A stretch of 64,000 nucleotides of DNA from NCBI GenBank assembly GCA_029959085.1, contig JARWIR010000042.1, positions 5,798,544-5,862,543 of the forward strand. Direction: 5' to 3'. Shown in pieces: positions 1-9,580 of this stretch (position 1 is its first letter; the number at the start of each line of letters is the position of its first letter). Origin of the DNA: Nemophila menziesii. Taxonomy: Eukaryota; Streptophyta; Magnoliopsida; Boraginales; Hydrophyllaceae. Position numbers and translations under genes: made by a program. Below the pieces are notes generated by a model. It ran no database searches, was not told the origin of the DNA, and saw only the letters and a list, made by a program, of their open reading frames with translations.

Positions 1-158
1 AATTTTCAAAATTCATCCTACAATTTCTTAAATCCATACCAATCCATCAAGAATTCACCTTACCCACATAAATATTCATCATCAATTCACCTTTCCTAAA
101 CCAAATCAAGCTTGTTCAACCAAAAATTCAAAAGCTTTGAGTTAGGGGTCAATTGAAG
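1..158 (+). other. E1 spacer upstream of the env-position ORF
   Basis: This is internal sequence of the Athila-like element E1; the element's 5' part lies off the left edge. It holds a PPT-like tract at 137-150 (TTTGAGTTAGGGGTC). The same motif precedes the corresponding ORF region in E2, E4 and E5, so it is a conserved element landmark. No coding potential is seen. Confidence 0.6.
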
Positions 159-302
159 ATGACTAATAGAACAGAGATATTAGCTAACAAGAGGGAGGTG
201 AAGAAAAGCAAGGTATTTGGTTCAATTAAGAAGAAATCAAATAACAAAGGTTCTAGTTCTAAAGCTAAGGGTAAAACGATGTTGAAGATGGAGGTAAGCT
301 AG
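159..302 (+). pseudogene. Short basic N-terminal reading frame of the E1 env-position ORF
   Basis: A 47-codon frame opens at ATG 159, right after the PPT-like tract, and stops at TAG 300-302, three bases before the ATG of the 353-aa ORF. It is rich in Lys and Ser with clusters such as KKSK and IKKKS, which resemble nuclear or nucleic-acid-binding tails. It lies in a different frame from the ORF at 305. It may be the original N-terminus cut off by a frameshift, or a separate leader peptide; the sequence does not decide between these. Confidence 0.4.
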
Positions 303-304
303 CT

Positions 305-1366
305 ATGTTTGATCTTAATGGAAAAAGGCTTTACTTTTATTCAAAGGAGAAAACACAACCTCCACCCTTCAAAGATCCTACACCCATGGATAAAGAGAAA
401 GCTTCAAAGGCCTTAAAAGCTTCTGCAGAAAAACAATTAAAGGAACTACCTTTTGCTTATGAGAAAGTATTCAATGAAGAAGTTGGTGCAGGAGATTATA
501 AGAGATTCTTGGAGCTTGGTGCAAAATTGGGTTGGTCTACGTTCATGGTAAGACATTCTGAATTATGTCATGAGTTAGTTTTGGAATTCTATTTAGGCCT
601 CTTTAGCCGAGATAGTAAAGGTTGTGTTCCGATTAGAGGAAAGTTAGTTCCTTTCACAATTAATGAGATTAGAAACCACTTCAAGTTTAAGAAATTAAAT
701 GGATATTTCAAGTATAGTGAAGTGGTTGCTAAACGAAAAATATTTGATGAGGGATTACTTTTTGAGCATGTTTTAGACAAGGAGAAAGTGCAATCACATA
801 AGGGAGAATTGAAGGCACCTTGGCCTTACAAATATCTTCAACCGGATGCGAGAGTTTGGCACAATTTCCTTATTCCTAATGTCTTTGGAAACACACGAAC
901 TTTGGATGTGACTAAAAAGAACGCTCTACTGTTGGATTGTATTTTGAGAGGAGAAGAAGTGGATGTGGAACAATTGATCTATGAGGAGGTGATGCGATTT
1001 TCGGTCTCTCCTAAATCACTTTTTAATGTTAAATTTCCTACTATGATCACGTGTCTTGTGCGAAAAGAGAATGTTACATTGGGTGAAGAACAGAAACTCG
1101 AGTTTAAGACAAGTTATATTGATAATGCTTGGATCATGGAAGTTTTGAGAAGAGCGAGTTCTACGCAAATCTCAAAAGAAGAAAAGGAGCAAAGTTGGCA
1201 AGAGAAGATGGAGGAGCGTTTAACCAAATTCGAAGCAGCTCAAACTTCCTTAGCCAATGATGTGGCACAAATCAACGCTAATCAAGTGCACATCATGAAA
1301 CTCCTTGAGCAATTAACGAAAGATCAAGCAAATCCTACCTTGGATGTCAATAATGCGAGGCAATAG
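305..1366 (+). CDS. Athila env-position ORF, putative plant transposon protein family
   Basis: An intact 353-aa frame in the position of the env-like second ORF of Athila-type Ty3/gypsy elements, between pol (off-window) and the 3' LTR. The body resembles the plant-specific putative transposon protein domain common in retroelements: a mixed helical region at about residues 40-230 with conserved-looking WSTF, FYLGLF and NEIRNHF patches. The C-terminal 70 residues (EEKEQSWQEKMEERLTKF onward) look like a coiled coil. No signal peptide or membrane segment is evident, so a true envelope role is not supported. E4 carries a heavily deleted relative near 36270-36860, and E2 keeps only a coiled-coil-like C-terminal remnant, so E1 holds the best copy in the window. 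Its molecular function is unknown. Confidence 0.7.
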   Translation: MFDLNGKRLYFYSKEKTQPPPFKDPTPMDKEKASKALKASAEKQLKELPFAYEKVFNEEVGAGDYKRFLELGAKLGWSTFMVRHSELCHELVLEFYLGLFSRDSKGCVPIRGKLVPFTINEIRNHFKFKKLNGYFKYSEVVAKRKIFDEGLLFEHVLDKEKVQSHKGELKAPWPYKYLQPDARVWHNFLIPNVFGNTRTLDVTKKNALLLDCILRGEEVDVEQLIYEEVMRFSVSPKSLFNVKFPTMITCLVRKENVTLGEEQKLEFKTSYIDNAWIMEVLRRASSTQISKEEKEQSWQEKMEERLTKFEAAQTSLANDVAQINANQVHIMKLLEQLTKDQANPTLDVNNARQ

Positions 1367-1451
1367 CCTCGAGAGTATGTTCTCTTTCTTCCTTACCATT
1401 TCTGTAAATGCTTTTATCTGCTAATTTTATTTTCTGTTTCGAGTCTTTTTC

Positions 1452-1471
1452 GAGTCGTGGGGGCACGGCTC
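1452..1471 (+). other. Conserved hairpin, GGGG loop (E1)
   Basis: GAGTCGTG GGGG CACGGCTC forms an 8-bp stem with one U-G wobble. The equivalents in E2, E4 and E5 have loop GGGA, a GNRA-type loop. Copy 2 carries it at 12272-12291. Confidence 0.6.
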
Positions 1472-2168
1472 ATTTTTTAGTTGGGGTGTGGGGATTCGTT
1501 GTCTCTCATCTCCATTTTTCTGTTTTTAGGTAGAAATTAAAATTTTTGATACATGGGAATTAGATGTACAGTGTGTTTAATAGCTTGAAAGCATAAGCTC
1601 GGTGAATTGATGATAGTAAGTAGTATGTTTATGAGCTATGTTATTTGTATGCTTTGAGTATTTGCAGGAAAACACACGTTGATAGTAAAGAAAAGATTAG
1701 TAAGCAATGCGATAGAAAGTATGTTCGATCTCAGGAAACCTTGAGAAGTGTGTAGGCCGTGAGATCCAAGCTAGTTTCCAAACCATTTTATGAAAGTGCT
1801 AAAGGTAAGAAATTAGAGAAATTGCATAGTGTAGAAAGTGATTAAGACAGTTCTTTCATATTGAAGCCACTTTAAGCCTTTTTATACCTTCTCACCTTGT
1901 TATTTTGATTTTATATGCTATATCCTTCTCAGCCCCTTCTAGCCTTTCTAAAGCTTTTTATTGAAACACATTATAAGCCATATCCCTTTAGATTATAGGA
2001 CTTTTCCATATGACCCGCACTCGAATCGCGATGCATAGACAGTTGTTTTAGAGCTTGAGTTTGGGGTGGTGGGTCCACCATTATGGGAATTGTATTGGGT
2101 TGGGATTTTTGAGCTTATTAATTGTGCTCTGTTCTTTATATTGATGATAATCACAATTTTTTGTAACC

Positions 2169-2352
2169 CTTTGCCGGGGTAATAGTGAATGAAAAAGAAG
2201 CTACGAGCTAAATTTGCCAACAAGGGCATAAAAAGAAATATATATATATATATATATGAGAAAATAGCGTGATATCTCAACATTAAAAAGAGAGTCATAG
2301 CTGAAAATTGATTTGAAAAGAAAAGAAAATATATATATTCGGACCGGCAAAG
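2169..2352 (+). repeat. Long-range inverted pair CTTTGCCGG / CCGGCAAAG (E1)
   Basis: Nine-base arms at 2169-2177 and 2344-2352 are perfectly complementary and enclose about 166 bases, including a (TA)n run whose length differs between the two tandem copies. The same arms occur at colinear places in E2, E4 and E5. Confidence 0.6.
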
Positions 2353-2916
2353 TGGAAGTTTAATGTGAACATCTTATGCTTTAATTGGGTTATTGGGGAT
2401 GCTAAATTGTGCATCAAAGAAATCATTGGGTTGAGTGAGAAACGTTTTATGAGAGTAACTCAAGCTCTAGGGCGATTCGTTGATGGCTAGTGAGGAGAGA
2501 GCCAAAAGCTCACTCTAAATTATCCAAATATACTATCATACCATCCCTAAGCCTACATTACAACCTTAAAGACCTTTTGATTCTTTGATATGTAATTGAG
2601 AAGTAATTGAGCCATTAGAGAGTAGTTAAGTGGATCTCTGAATGCTAGTGAAGTTCAATGAACAATCTATAGCTTCCTTGGAGAACTGAGTAAATTCCCA
2701 ATCCTTCTTATAGTGCGAAACTAATCTGATCTTGAATTCAAGCCGTGTTGACTATGGATATAAAAAGTGTACAGGTATGTAGTTTATGAATATTGTTGAA
2801 TGAAATTTTATGAGTAATTACTTTATGTCTATTCTATATATTCTGCTATGTTCTTCCCATTGTATTGAAAATTCCATAAGTGTGTATTTATAGACTTCCC
2901 TTTGTTTTTATCTTTA

Positions 2917-2935
2917 TTGTATCGGGACGATACAA
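2917..2935 (+). other. Pre-PPT hairpin with GGA loop (E1)
   Basis: TTGTATCG GGA CGATACAA is a perfect 8-bp stem with a 3-nt loop, ending a few bases before the polypurine tract. E4 has the same stem. E2 and E5 have a different stem with the same loop (TTTGTCG GGA CGACAAA). Confidence 0.7.
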
Positions 2936-2942
2936 CTTTGAG

Positions 2943-2952
2943 TTGGGGGTCT
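2943..2952 (+). promoter_or_regulatory. 3' polypurine tract of E1
   Basis: TTGGGGGTCT directly abuts the TGATGTCTCC start of the 3' LTR, the expected place for the plus-strand primer of reverse transcription. Confidence 0.8.
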
Positions 2953-4486
2953 TGATGTCTCCTCATTTGTGATAGATTTATGTTAAGATGAGACATCATT
3001 TTTAGTGATTTAGAAATCTTTCTAGTCGTTTTTCTTGATAAATGTTACCCTTTCCTATTTTGAGTATTGATTTAGTGAAATAATATTTTTAGAGCATCTT
3101 GGGTTTAATTGTTTATTTAGTGTGAATCTTTAAAGATAATTATGTAGATTAATTAGAGTCCAAGTCAAAGACTAAGAGATATGGAAAGAGATAAGCAAGG
3201 AAATTGGAGATAAGGAACAAAAGGTAAAAACATGGAAAAGGAAAAGCTGCCTTAATCCTGAATTTCTGCACCTACGACCACAAATCAGCTTATATCTCAA
3301 TATCGGTGTAGAATTTGGAGAAACGTTCAAGAGACAAGTTGAAGATATTTCCGAGACGATGAATTTGGTTTACTCATACGCGTCAAACGGATGAGTATTG
3401 AAGCTTCTAGGACCAAAACAAAAACGGGCCTGATTTCATGTTTTAGGGTTACGAATTTGAGTTGGGCTTGGAGTCCATTACTTAACCTCTCCTTCAAGAA
3501 AATGAATTAGGCCTTCTAAACACCTATAAATACACCCTTATATCACTTGTAAATCATCCTTGCCTCATAGTAATTAGTTCTTAAGGTTTTATTCTTCCAA
3601 GTTATTTTAGAGAGCAAGATGATGCCTTCTATTATTTCTTTTAGTTTATTTCCTTCAGGTATGAACTAAACTCCCCATAGCTTGGGTTTGCATCATGTAT
3701 AATCTATGAATTCTAATTTCTTTCTATCTAAGTTTCTTTGGGAATTACATGTTTTAATCTGATATTAGCTGCTTACCTTTATATTTGTTTATGTGTTTTG
3801 ATTTATTGCCTGTCCTAGAACTGATCAATTTAGGCTTTCTTAATAGTAATTAGATGGTCACCTTAGCTGGGTGTCTAATTATTGAAACACCACATAACGT
3901 CTAGTGTCGATATTGGTCCTGACAACACTGATTCTAACTAGATAGTCATTAGGGTATAATTTAATTACTATCACCATGTATGGAAATTGATTGCTTAGGG
4001 CCTTGATAGAGCTTGATAACCCTATTTGAACCAGTCTCGTGATGTGTCCGTAGCCCCCTTAGTCGCTCTCAAGGTCTAACATATGGGAATTTAGAATCCT
4101 GACTAAGTATACATGAGCTAATTATCTCCCTTATTAACTAGATTTAATAAGAAAGAATTAGAAGGATTAGTGCATACTAGCAAAACCTAAGTTATATTTC
4201 TCATCTCGTATTCTTCGTATTTAATTTATTGTCTTTAATTTTCTTAGTTTAATTTAGATAATTCGAAATTTATTCTCTATTTTTTTTCTGTCTTTTAATT
4301 ATTTACTTCTCAGTTGTTATTGCTACCCATTCGACTAGCACACTACGTCCCTGAGAACGAACTTTCTTATCATTAAAACTTGCATACGTCCTGTAATACT
4401 TGCAGTAATGTGCCTGTCTAGGGTGAGAGTGCGTAATTTTCTTGACTTATATTTATCTTATTTTTATCACACCCTGGGCGACACCA
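2953..4486 (+). repeat. 3' LTR of E1 (Athila-like, 1534 bp)
   Basis: The LTR starts TGATGTCTCC right after the PPT and ends ACACCA at 4486. The boundary was set by comparison with the paired LTRs of E4, which share the 5' and 3' ends. It contains a TATA-like box (TATAAATA, 3525-3532) and the block CCTGAGAACGAAC near 4350. Its first 46 bases form an inverted repeat (2953-2961 with 2990-2998). The next bases (ACTAT) should be one copy of the target duplication; the other is off-window. Confidence 0.85.
3525..3532 (+). promoter_or_regulatory. Candidate TATA box in the E1 LTR
   Basis: CCTATAAATACACCC is matched at the same relative place in the E2 and E4 LTRs (for example 30184-30191 and 34171-34178 on the minus strand), as expected for an LTR promoter. 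Confidence 0.5.
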
Positions 4487-6273
4487 ACTATACTTCTGAT
4501 TATTTTAAACGTCTACATTTAAAAAGGCATACGAGCCATATATTGGACCTATAAATGGACCTGAATTGTGGCCTCGGACTAATGGGCCTAAAGTAATTGC
4601 TCCAAAGGGTGTCAAACTAGCTGGGAGACCAAAAAAGAAGCGAGATAGAGCAGTTGGGGAAGATGTTGAAGGGAGGATAAAGAAAATACGAGCAAAAGGC
4701 AAAGGAAAAGAAGATGATAGAGTGGAGGTTCAAAAGGTTGCTAGACATGGGTTGAAGGGTAAATGTAGTTCTTGTAAGCAAATGGGTCACAATAAAAGAA
4801 GTTGTTCAAGAAAAAATCAAGGTCAAAGTGTAGCTGAAAGTGGTGTGAATGATCCAGTGGAAGTTAATAGCTTGGAGGAACATACTACTGAAACTCCAAA
4901 GATGGTCTCAGTGGAGTCTCAAAGTCAAAGCAGTTCTGTGGTCAAGGTTGACAAGCGAAGATTGAGTAGACTAAAAAAAACCCAAAAGTGACTAAAAATA
5001 ATGGTTACGTCAACTCTACTAATAGTGATGTAAATATAAATGTGGTCAACAGTGATGTTAATGTGGATACCTTAAGAAGTGATCTTCAACTTACGGGATG
5101 TAAGAGTACAGTTGACGTTGACATTGACGCGAGTGAAGTTCACCTTGACGTCAATGATAGCAACATTGTGGTGACTACCCAAGTGGTTAGCCCTTCTGGT
5201 AGGAGACCCAAATCAAGAGCCAAGAGGGGTCCATCACCTTCCAATTCCAAGGATCAAAAAGTGGATGGTAAATATAGTGCTAAGGGCGACGAGTCTAATG
5301 GAGATTCAAAAATGTTTACTGAGATGAGTCAAACATCTAAGGTATGATTAGTCTTTTAATTTGTTTTACTTGATATAATTGATTAACTTGTTTTTTTAAC
5401 TTATTGACAAATGATACCCCTGGAATGAGGAGCAAGTAGTAGTGATGACTCAGGGTAGCACTAACGATCCACTTGGTTGGACGGGCTCACAAAAGAAGCG
5501 GGAAAGAGTTGAGGGACTTTCAAAAAATGAAAAGGTATGTAATTATATAAAGTGACTTTGATGTTTTGTACCTGAAATATGTGTTAAACTTGTGTATTGA
5601 GCTCGTGTAGTTTACACCCAACAAAAAACCTTGCGTGGAGGTTAGCAAATTCAGTGTTCCTGATTTGAAGGACGGGTTTCTACCAACGGGTGTCAAGAAT
5701 CTTGGACAGCCTAATGTAAGAATAATTTTTTAAACATTTATTGATTTTTAGCCAAGTGTAAGAATAATAAGTTTTGTTTTGTAGGATATATCTAAGAGAC
5801 CACCTTTTAGGCCAGGTGGAATTGGGGTGCATACAAGGGCTCCTACTCCCACTAGCAAACCTGGTTCAATCACTATTGGAACAAAGAAACTAGATGGCAA
5901 CCCGTTTTTGTATAAGGGAAAACAGAATGTGAGTTTGGAGAGTCTTCAAGCTAAAGCTAAAGGAAAGTCTAAAGGTATGAATCCTTCATTTGACGTTGTT
6001 GGAGTGAACGAGGCATTCAAGGAGTTCGATAAAAACATGATTGATTACATGAAGAATATTTTTAATCGAGGTACAAGTTCGAAACAAAATGAAAAGATTG
6101 ACAACAAAGCCGTGTTGACCAAAAAAGATAATCCGGAGGTGGAAGAAGAGAAGAAAGATGCAGTAGTAAAAAAGAAGGCAACAGATAAAAAAGAAGAGAA
6201 AGCAAGCACAAGTTCAAAAGAGAAGAGGGGTAAACTGAAGAAGAAGCAACTCGAAGTCAACAAGAATGGTTAG
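4487..6273 (+). pseudogene. MULE transposase C-terminal region (interrupted), copy 1
   Basis: The C-terminal part of a MuDR-type transposase, cut at its 5' side by E1. Near 4530-4600 it reads YEPYIGPINGPELWP followed by a GRPKKKR basic patch, and at about 4765-4805 a CCHC zinc knuckle (CSSCKQMGHNKRSC), the usual end of MURA-like proteins. The coding parts are exon a to 5341, exon b 5454-5534, exon c 5611-5715 and exon d 5785-6273; each junction has GT..AG and keeps phase 0. Exon d encodes a Lys/Glu-rich tail. Two shifts break it: one in the A run near 4525 and one in an A8 run near 4972. Both occur in the second copy too, so they predate the duplication. Confidence 0.75.
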
Positions 6274-6599
6274 ACAGGCAAATAGGTTAAAGTGAAGAAG
6301 GAAAAGATGTGAGAGACTTATTATAATTTTTAATCTAGTATTTGATGTTGTTTTGTCAGAACTTTGTACTCTTTTAACTTTTATGCACGTGGTTGTGTTT
6401 GTGGTGTAAGACTACTTTAACTTTTGTTCACGTGAAGTTCTTGGTTATGTAAGAAACTTGCTAGTATTTTGAATACTTATTCTGTTGTTGCTTTTTCCTA
6501 GTATTTAACCTTACTTGTTTATTCAGTTTTTGGTTCTCTCAATACATAACTCACTTACAAAGAAAGATACAAATCAAACATAAAATTAGCTAGCCACGA
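6274..6599 (+). other. MULE 3' UTR / intergenic spacer
   Basis: AT-rich sequence between the transposase stop and the next small gene. The second recombination junction of the tandem duplication lies in its copy, at the CTC of 6550-6552. No gene is seen. Confidence 0.5.
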
Positions 6600-6947
6600 A
6601 TGTCGGACTACAATTCTAGTGGGAGTGACCAGTGGTCAACTAGGTCACCACTAGTACCTGACTTCACCCCAAGTGACCTGAACATCAAGCCTTCACCGTC
6701 AATGGAAGTCTCGCCGGAGAACTACTCGGATACAGAGGTATGTAAGTGAGGAAAGCCCGCGTTGATTGTTACTATTAACTTAGGTGGTAATAGGAGTTTT
6801 CGTTCACTTCGTTGTCACTTTGAAGATTTTCGATTCCAAGATTTACCTGAAAAGGAATGCGATTTCTTCATTTGGCTTCCTGGACCGGATGAAATTCCAA
6901 TTCCTTTGACAAGCAAAGATGTCCTTAGCTCGGAAGATCATGCATAA
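6600..6947 (+). CDS. Small GRF-like MULE accessory gene, copy 1
   Basis: ATG 6600 opens a frame starting MSDYNSSGSDQW that runs to a donor-like GAG|GTATGT near 6738; an acceptor-like TTAACTTAG precedes 6783. The downstream part reads GGNRSFRSLRCHF...ECDFFIWLPGPDE and stops at 6945-6947. This resembles a divergent GRF-type zinc finger (NPGR-x-F-x-C ... C-x-FF-x-W). I could not fix the splice phase, so the exact protein is uncertain. GRF-type proteins commonly accompany plant MULEs; their role is not established. The second copy is at 17419-17766. Confidence 0.45.
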
Positions 6948-7672
6948 AAGAAGGCGTAAGTGAAGAAGATTCACACTAGACTAGACTTTGGTGGTATTTA
7001 GTTAACCTATTAAATTCCAGTATATTAAATTAAGTTGTCTTAGTTAGAATTACTTGAGATGTTTTATTTGTATTAGACCCGATTACGCTTAAGTTAGGAT
7101 GTTTTCTATTTAAGTGTAATAAATTTCAGTCTTTTAAATTTTATTCTACTTTATTTACTTGTGATTATTTCTATTTTTAAACTTGCATTTGAAATATTAA
7201 ATTTGATAATATAATAAAAATAAAAATTCTAGTTGTTTTTATTATTTGTTTCGAATTAGTGGCTTAAGTTAAAAAATATTACAAGTTTTTTTTATTCTGT
7301 CCTAATTATATAACACATAATTTAATTCCTTTTTTTATTCGTTACTACTTATATTTTACTTTTAAATATAAATGTTAAATTTCATAAAGTAAAAGAATAA
7401 ATTTCAGAATAACAAAATAAGAAACCCATAAATGGAGTCCAGAATTCACTTAAAATTCAAAATAAAGTCCAGTTTACACAGTCCAAAAAGCGTCCAACAA
7501 TTCACCATAATACAACCAAAACACGGTCCAAAACCAAATACAAGTCCAACACTTCACCAGAATTAAACTTATCAAAATACTTGATTAAAAAGTCATTAAA
7601 AACGATAATAAGATTAAAAATAAACTAACACAACCAAAACAAACAACCAGCACCAGCATCGATCAATCACTC
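6948..7672. other. MULE internal noncoding, AT-rich
   Basis: This AT-rich stretch separates the convergent plus- and minus-strand accessory genes and probably holds both 3' ends. No ORF or further repeat structure is recognised. Confidence 0.4.
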
Positions 7673-8177
7673 GACTCCTCTTCTTCATCCTCAAACTTGA
7701 AGTACTTAGGCAAACAAATACGAACAGGGGACTGTCTTGACACCCTCCTCCTCTTGGGCAATGGAGTCTCTTCGCCTTCAGAACTAGATTCCACCAGAAT
7801 CAATTCCTGGCCATATGGGAGGGGAATGATCTTCGTCTTTACCTTCTCAGGTACACTAATTGGCGCAAGTCTGACGCTCCAACGACTGGTTGGGTCCTGG
7901 CTCCTGGCTCCTGGCTCCTATAAGTCTTGGGTGCGGGTCGGGTCTTTGGTGGGGCAGATTGAGACCCATAAGCCATTGCTAAGAAATAATATTTCAAAAA
8001 AATGGTTCAGTTAGAAACTTGATATATTTTTCGTAACTAAGAACAATCGAAATCAAAAAAGAGTTTAATGAATAATTTAAGATTAATAGAGTAGTTTTTT
8101 ATTAAAGAAAAAAAAAAGAACTTACGCTGTTTTCCCTTATCCTTCGACGATTGTTCTCCAGAATTTTGATCCTTCAT
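7673..8177 (-). pseudogene. Minus-strand MULE accessory gene with NLS and acidic tail, copy 1
   Basis: Exon 1 (8126-8177) begins MKDQNSGEQSSKDKGK and ends at a GTAAG donor. Exon 2 (7673-7978) follows a TTCTTAG acceptor. Its C-terminal half is a clean frame with IIPLPYGQELILVESSSEG, a PKRRR nuclear-localisation-like patch and a terminal EDEEEESSD. The frame changes inside a short tandem repeat (GGAGCCA x3, about 7900-7920), so the gene is broken there in both copies. The charged tail and NLS suggest a nuclear protein. I do not recognise a family, and no function is assigned. Confidence 0.45.
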
Positions 8178-8738
8178 CTTAATTCTAAGTAACTTATACA
8201 AATAGCGCTTAAGTTTTTTTGTTTAGGATAACCGATAGCAGTTATCTATATATATAGAGGGGGTTACTTAGTGTAATAATGAATCTGTTTTAGTCCCCGA
8301 GATAACCCCTTGGGGTTCCGTAGACTAGCCTTCGGTTTCCCATGCAGAAACGTTTCGTATTCCACATAAAAAAAAATTAGTACGCGGTATCTATCTGACA
8401 TACTAATGTGGGCCACAAAAGAATTAAGTTATCAAGTTCAGGGGCCCAGCTAACTAAAAAAAGGGCCATAACAAAGTAACAGGTAAACTTAAAGGGGCCA
8501 TGGGATTTAAACATATATACATCTGGTGCCACATAATCACCATCTCGGATACAAATCAAATCAGGGAAAATCAAAACTATATTCAACAACATTCAACCAT
8601 CTCAGATTCAGAAAAAGCAATACATTCAAACAACATTAACAACGTCTAACACAAACTCAGTAAAACCTAGATACACACTCGACCAAGAACACCAAACCAC
8701 CCCTAAAATCCCCTAAAACATTTGAGAAACAACAAACC
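8178..8738. other. MULE spacer between two minus-strand genes
   Basis: This probably holds the promoter of the acidic/NLS gene and the 3' end of the GRF gene. It contains a TATATATATA run near 8250 and a GGGGTTATCT...CCTTGGGG patch. No convincing ORF. Confidence 0.35.
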
Positions 8739-9179
8739 CTAAAAAAAATATAAAAAATGCCAGATCCTCGGGTTTTTTACTTCATTACATTTCAGAGCTT
8801 CAAGTTCTTCGTCTTTCCTCGACAACGACCGGAGCAGCCCAGAAATCACCACCCGACTTCTATCACAGATGGGAGGATCAAACCAGCTGAAGAACGAGCA
8901 TTTTCTATCCACCGATTGATACTTCGAGCATCCAAGGAAACGCCTTCCCGGATTCGTGTCCGTGCAAATCTTCACACGTAGCCCGTAATAGCATACCCAA
9001 TCTTCCTTACCTGGGTCATTCATCGGAGGAGTTGAGCCATTGGTGTTTCTCGAACCCGCCATCGGAGGAGAAGAGGCGTTGGTTACTCTGGAACCGGCCA
9101 TCGGAGGAGACGAGCCATTGGTGTTTCTAGAACGAGCCATCGGAGGAGACGAGCCATTGGTGTTTCTAGAACCAGCCAT
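8739..9179 (-). CDS. GRF-type zinc-finger protein, MULE-associated, copy 1
   Basis: A 146-aa frame on the minus strand. Residues 1-52 are four imperfect 13-aa repeats of the form MAGSRNTNGSSPP. A GRF-type zinc finger follows at about residues 60-105: C-Y-Y-G-L-R, NPGRRFLGC, and C-S-F-F-S-W-F-D. A Lys/Glu-rich segment (LSRKDEELEALK) resembles the start of the coiled coil usual after plant GRF domains. GRF fingers bind nucleic acid in other proteins; small plant GRF proteins of this kind are frequently carried by MULEs. Every repeat starts with Met, so several in-frame starts are possible; I use the first. The last residues may run into an intron. Confidence 0.7.
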   Translation of the reverse strand: MAGSRNTNGSSPPMARSRNTNGSSPPMAGSRVTNASSPPMAGSRNTNGSTPPMNDPGKEDWVCYYGLRVKICTDTNPGRRFLGCSKYQSVDRKCSFFSWFDPPICDRSRVVISGLLRSLSRKDEELEALKCNEVKNPRIWHFLYFF

Positions 9180-9540
9180 CGGAGAAGAGTATGAAGGGAG
9201 GAGAAGGGAGGATGAAGGGAGGCGAACGAACGACGAAGAGTTGAAGGAGGATGAACGCGGGGAGGGTAGGGTAAATTGATTTAGGGGTAATTGATTTTAG
9301 GGTTAGTAAATGGGTAGATTTTAGGTAAAATGAAAAACATACCCCTGGACACGTAGGCAATCACATCTCAGCTATAGGTGACGTCATGCTTAAGTGGCGC
9401 TGAGTTGGCACTGACATGGCGTCATGTGGCGTTGACTAACGGTCAACTGACAGAAAAATGAAAAAAGGGCTAACAATGTCACAAAAGGTGAAGATATGGG
9501 GCGTAAAAGGGTAATTTTGAAGATCAGGAGCGGTCCGCGC
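9180..9540 (-). promoter_or_regulatory. GRF gene upstream region and MULE subterminal sequence
   Basis: The stretch contains purine-rich 5' leader sequence (GGAGAAGGGAGGATGAAGGG near 9195) and the subterminal block TTGACTAACGGTCAACTGACAG (near 9431), which reappears degenerate at about 49540. The GRF promoter is presumably here. Confidence 0.45.
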
Positions 9541-9580
9541 ACTTTGGGCATAGTTAAGGGGTCAGACGAGGGCTTTACCC
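9541..9580 (-). repeat. MULE terminal sequence, copy 1
   Basis: Read inward, the terminus is GGGTAAAGCCCTCGTCTGAC and continues through CCCTTAACTATGCCC. It abuts the 9-bp presumed target duplication TATCCAATA. The partner terminus is off-window, so terminal inversion is inferred. Confidence 0.6.

Larger units (their letters stand above)
1367..2952 (+). other. E1 3' noncoding region up to the PPT
   Basis: About 1.6 kb with no credible ORF but many blocks shared with E2, E4 and E5. In order these are the GAGTCGTG hairpin (1452-1471), a PPT-like tract (1479-1493), the GACCCGCAC block near 2010, a second PPT-like tract (2055-2073), the CTTTGCCGG / CCGGCAAAG inverted pair (2169-2352) enclosing a TA microsatellite near 2240, a GTGAG...CTCAC block (2490-2513), and the pre-PPT hairpin (2917-2935). 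The last 10 bases are the 3' PPT (TTGGGGGTCT). Conservation of these noncoding blocks across divergent elements suggests a role in the RNA or in reverse transcription. Confidence 0.75.
4487..9580 (+). mobile_element. MULE (Mutator-like element), 3' portion, copy 1
   Basis: The segment runs from the E1 insertion point inside the transposase gene to the MULE end at 9580. It carries the transposase C-terminal exons, a GRF-like plus-strand gene, a minus-strand acidic/NLS gene and a minus-strand GRF zinc-finger gene. It ends in GGGTAAAGCCCTCG (read inward). The end sits exactly at a site that is empty in the intact E2 5' LTR. The next 9 bases, TATCCAATA (9581-9589), equal the uninterrupted LTR site at 29858-29866, which fits the 9-bp target duplication of Mutator elements. 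The other end and the transposase core are off-window. Confidence 0.75.

Noticed and set aside
1993..2298. Minus ORF across the TA microsatellite in the E1 3' region
   Set aside because: Its length changes with the (TA)n run between copies; conserved noncoding blocks explain the sequence.
4505..4702. Minus ORF over the transposase exon (also 15323-15520)
   Set aside because: Shadow of the plus-strand coding region; no domain.
6045..6263. Minus ORFs with Phe/Ser-rich sequence (also 11683, 16864)
   Set aside because: Antisense of the Lys/Glu-rich exon d.
9040..9279. Plus ORF with repeats opposite the GRF gene
   Set aside because: Antisense reading of the 39-bp repeats; the GRF finger is on the minus strand.
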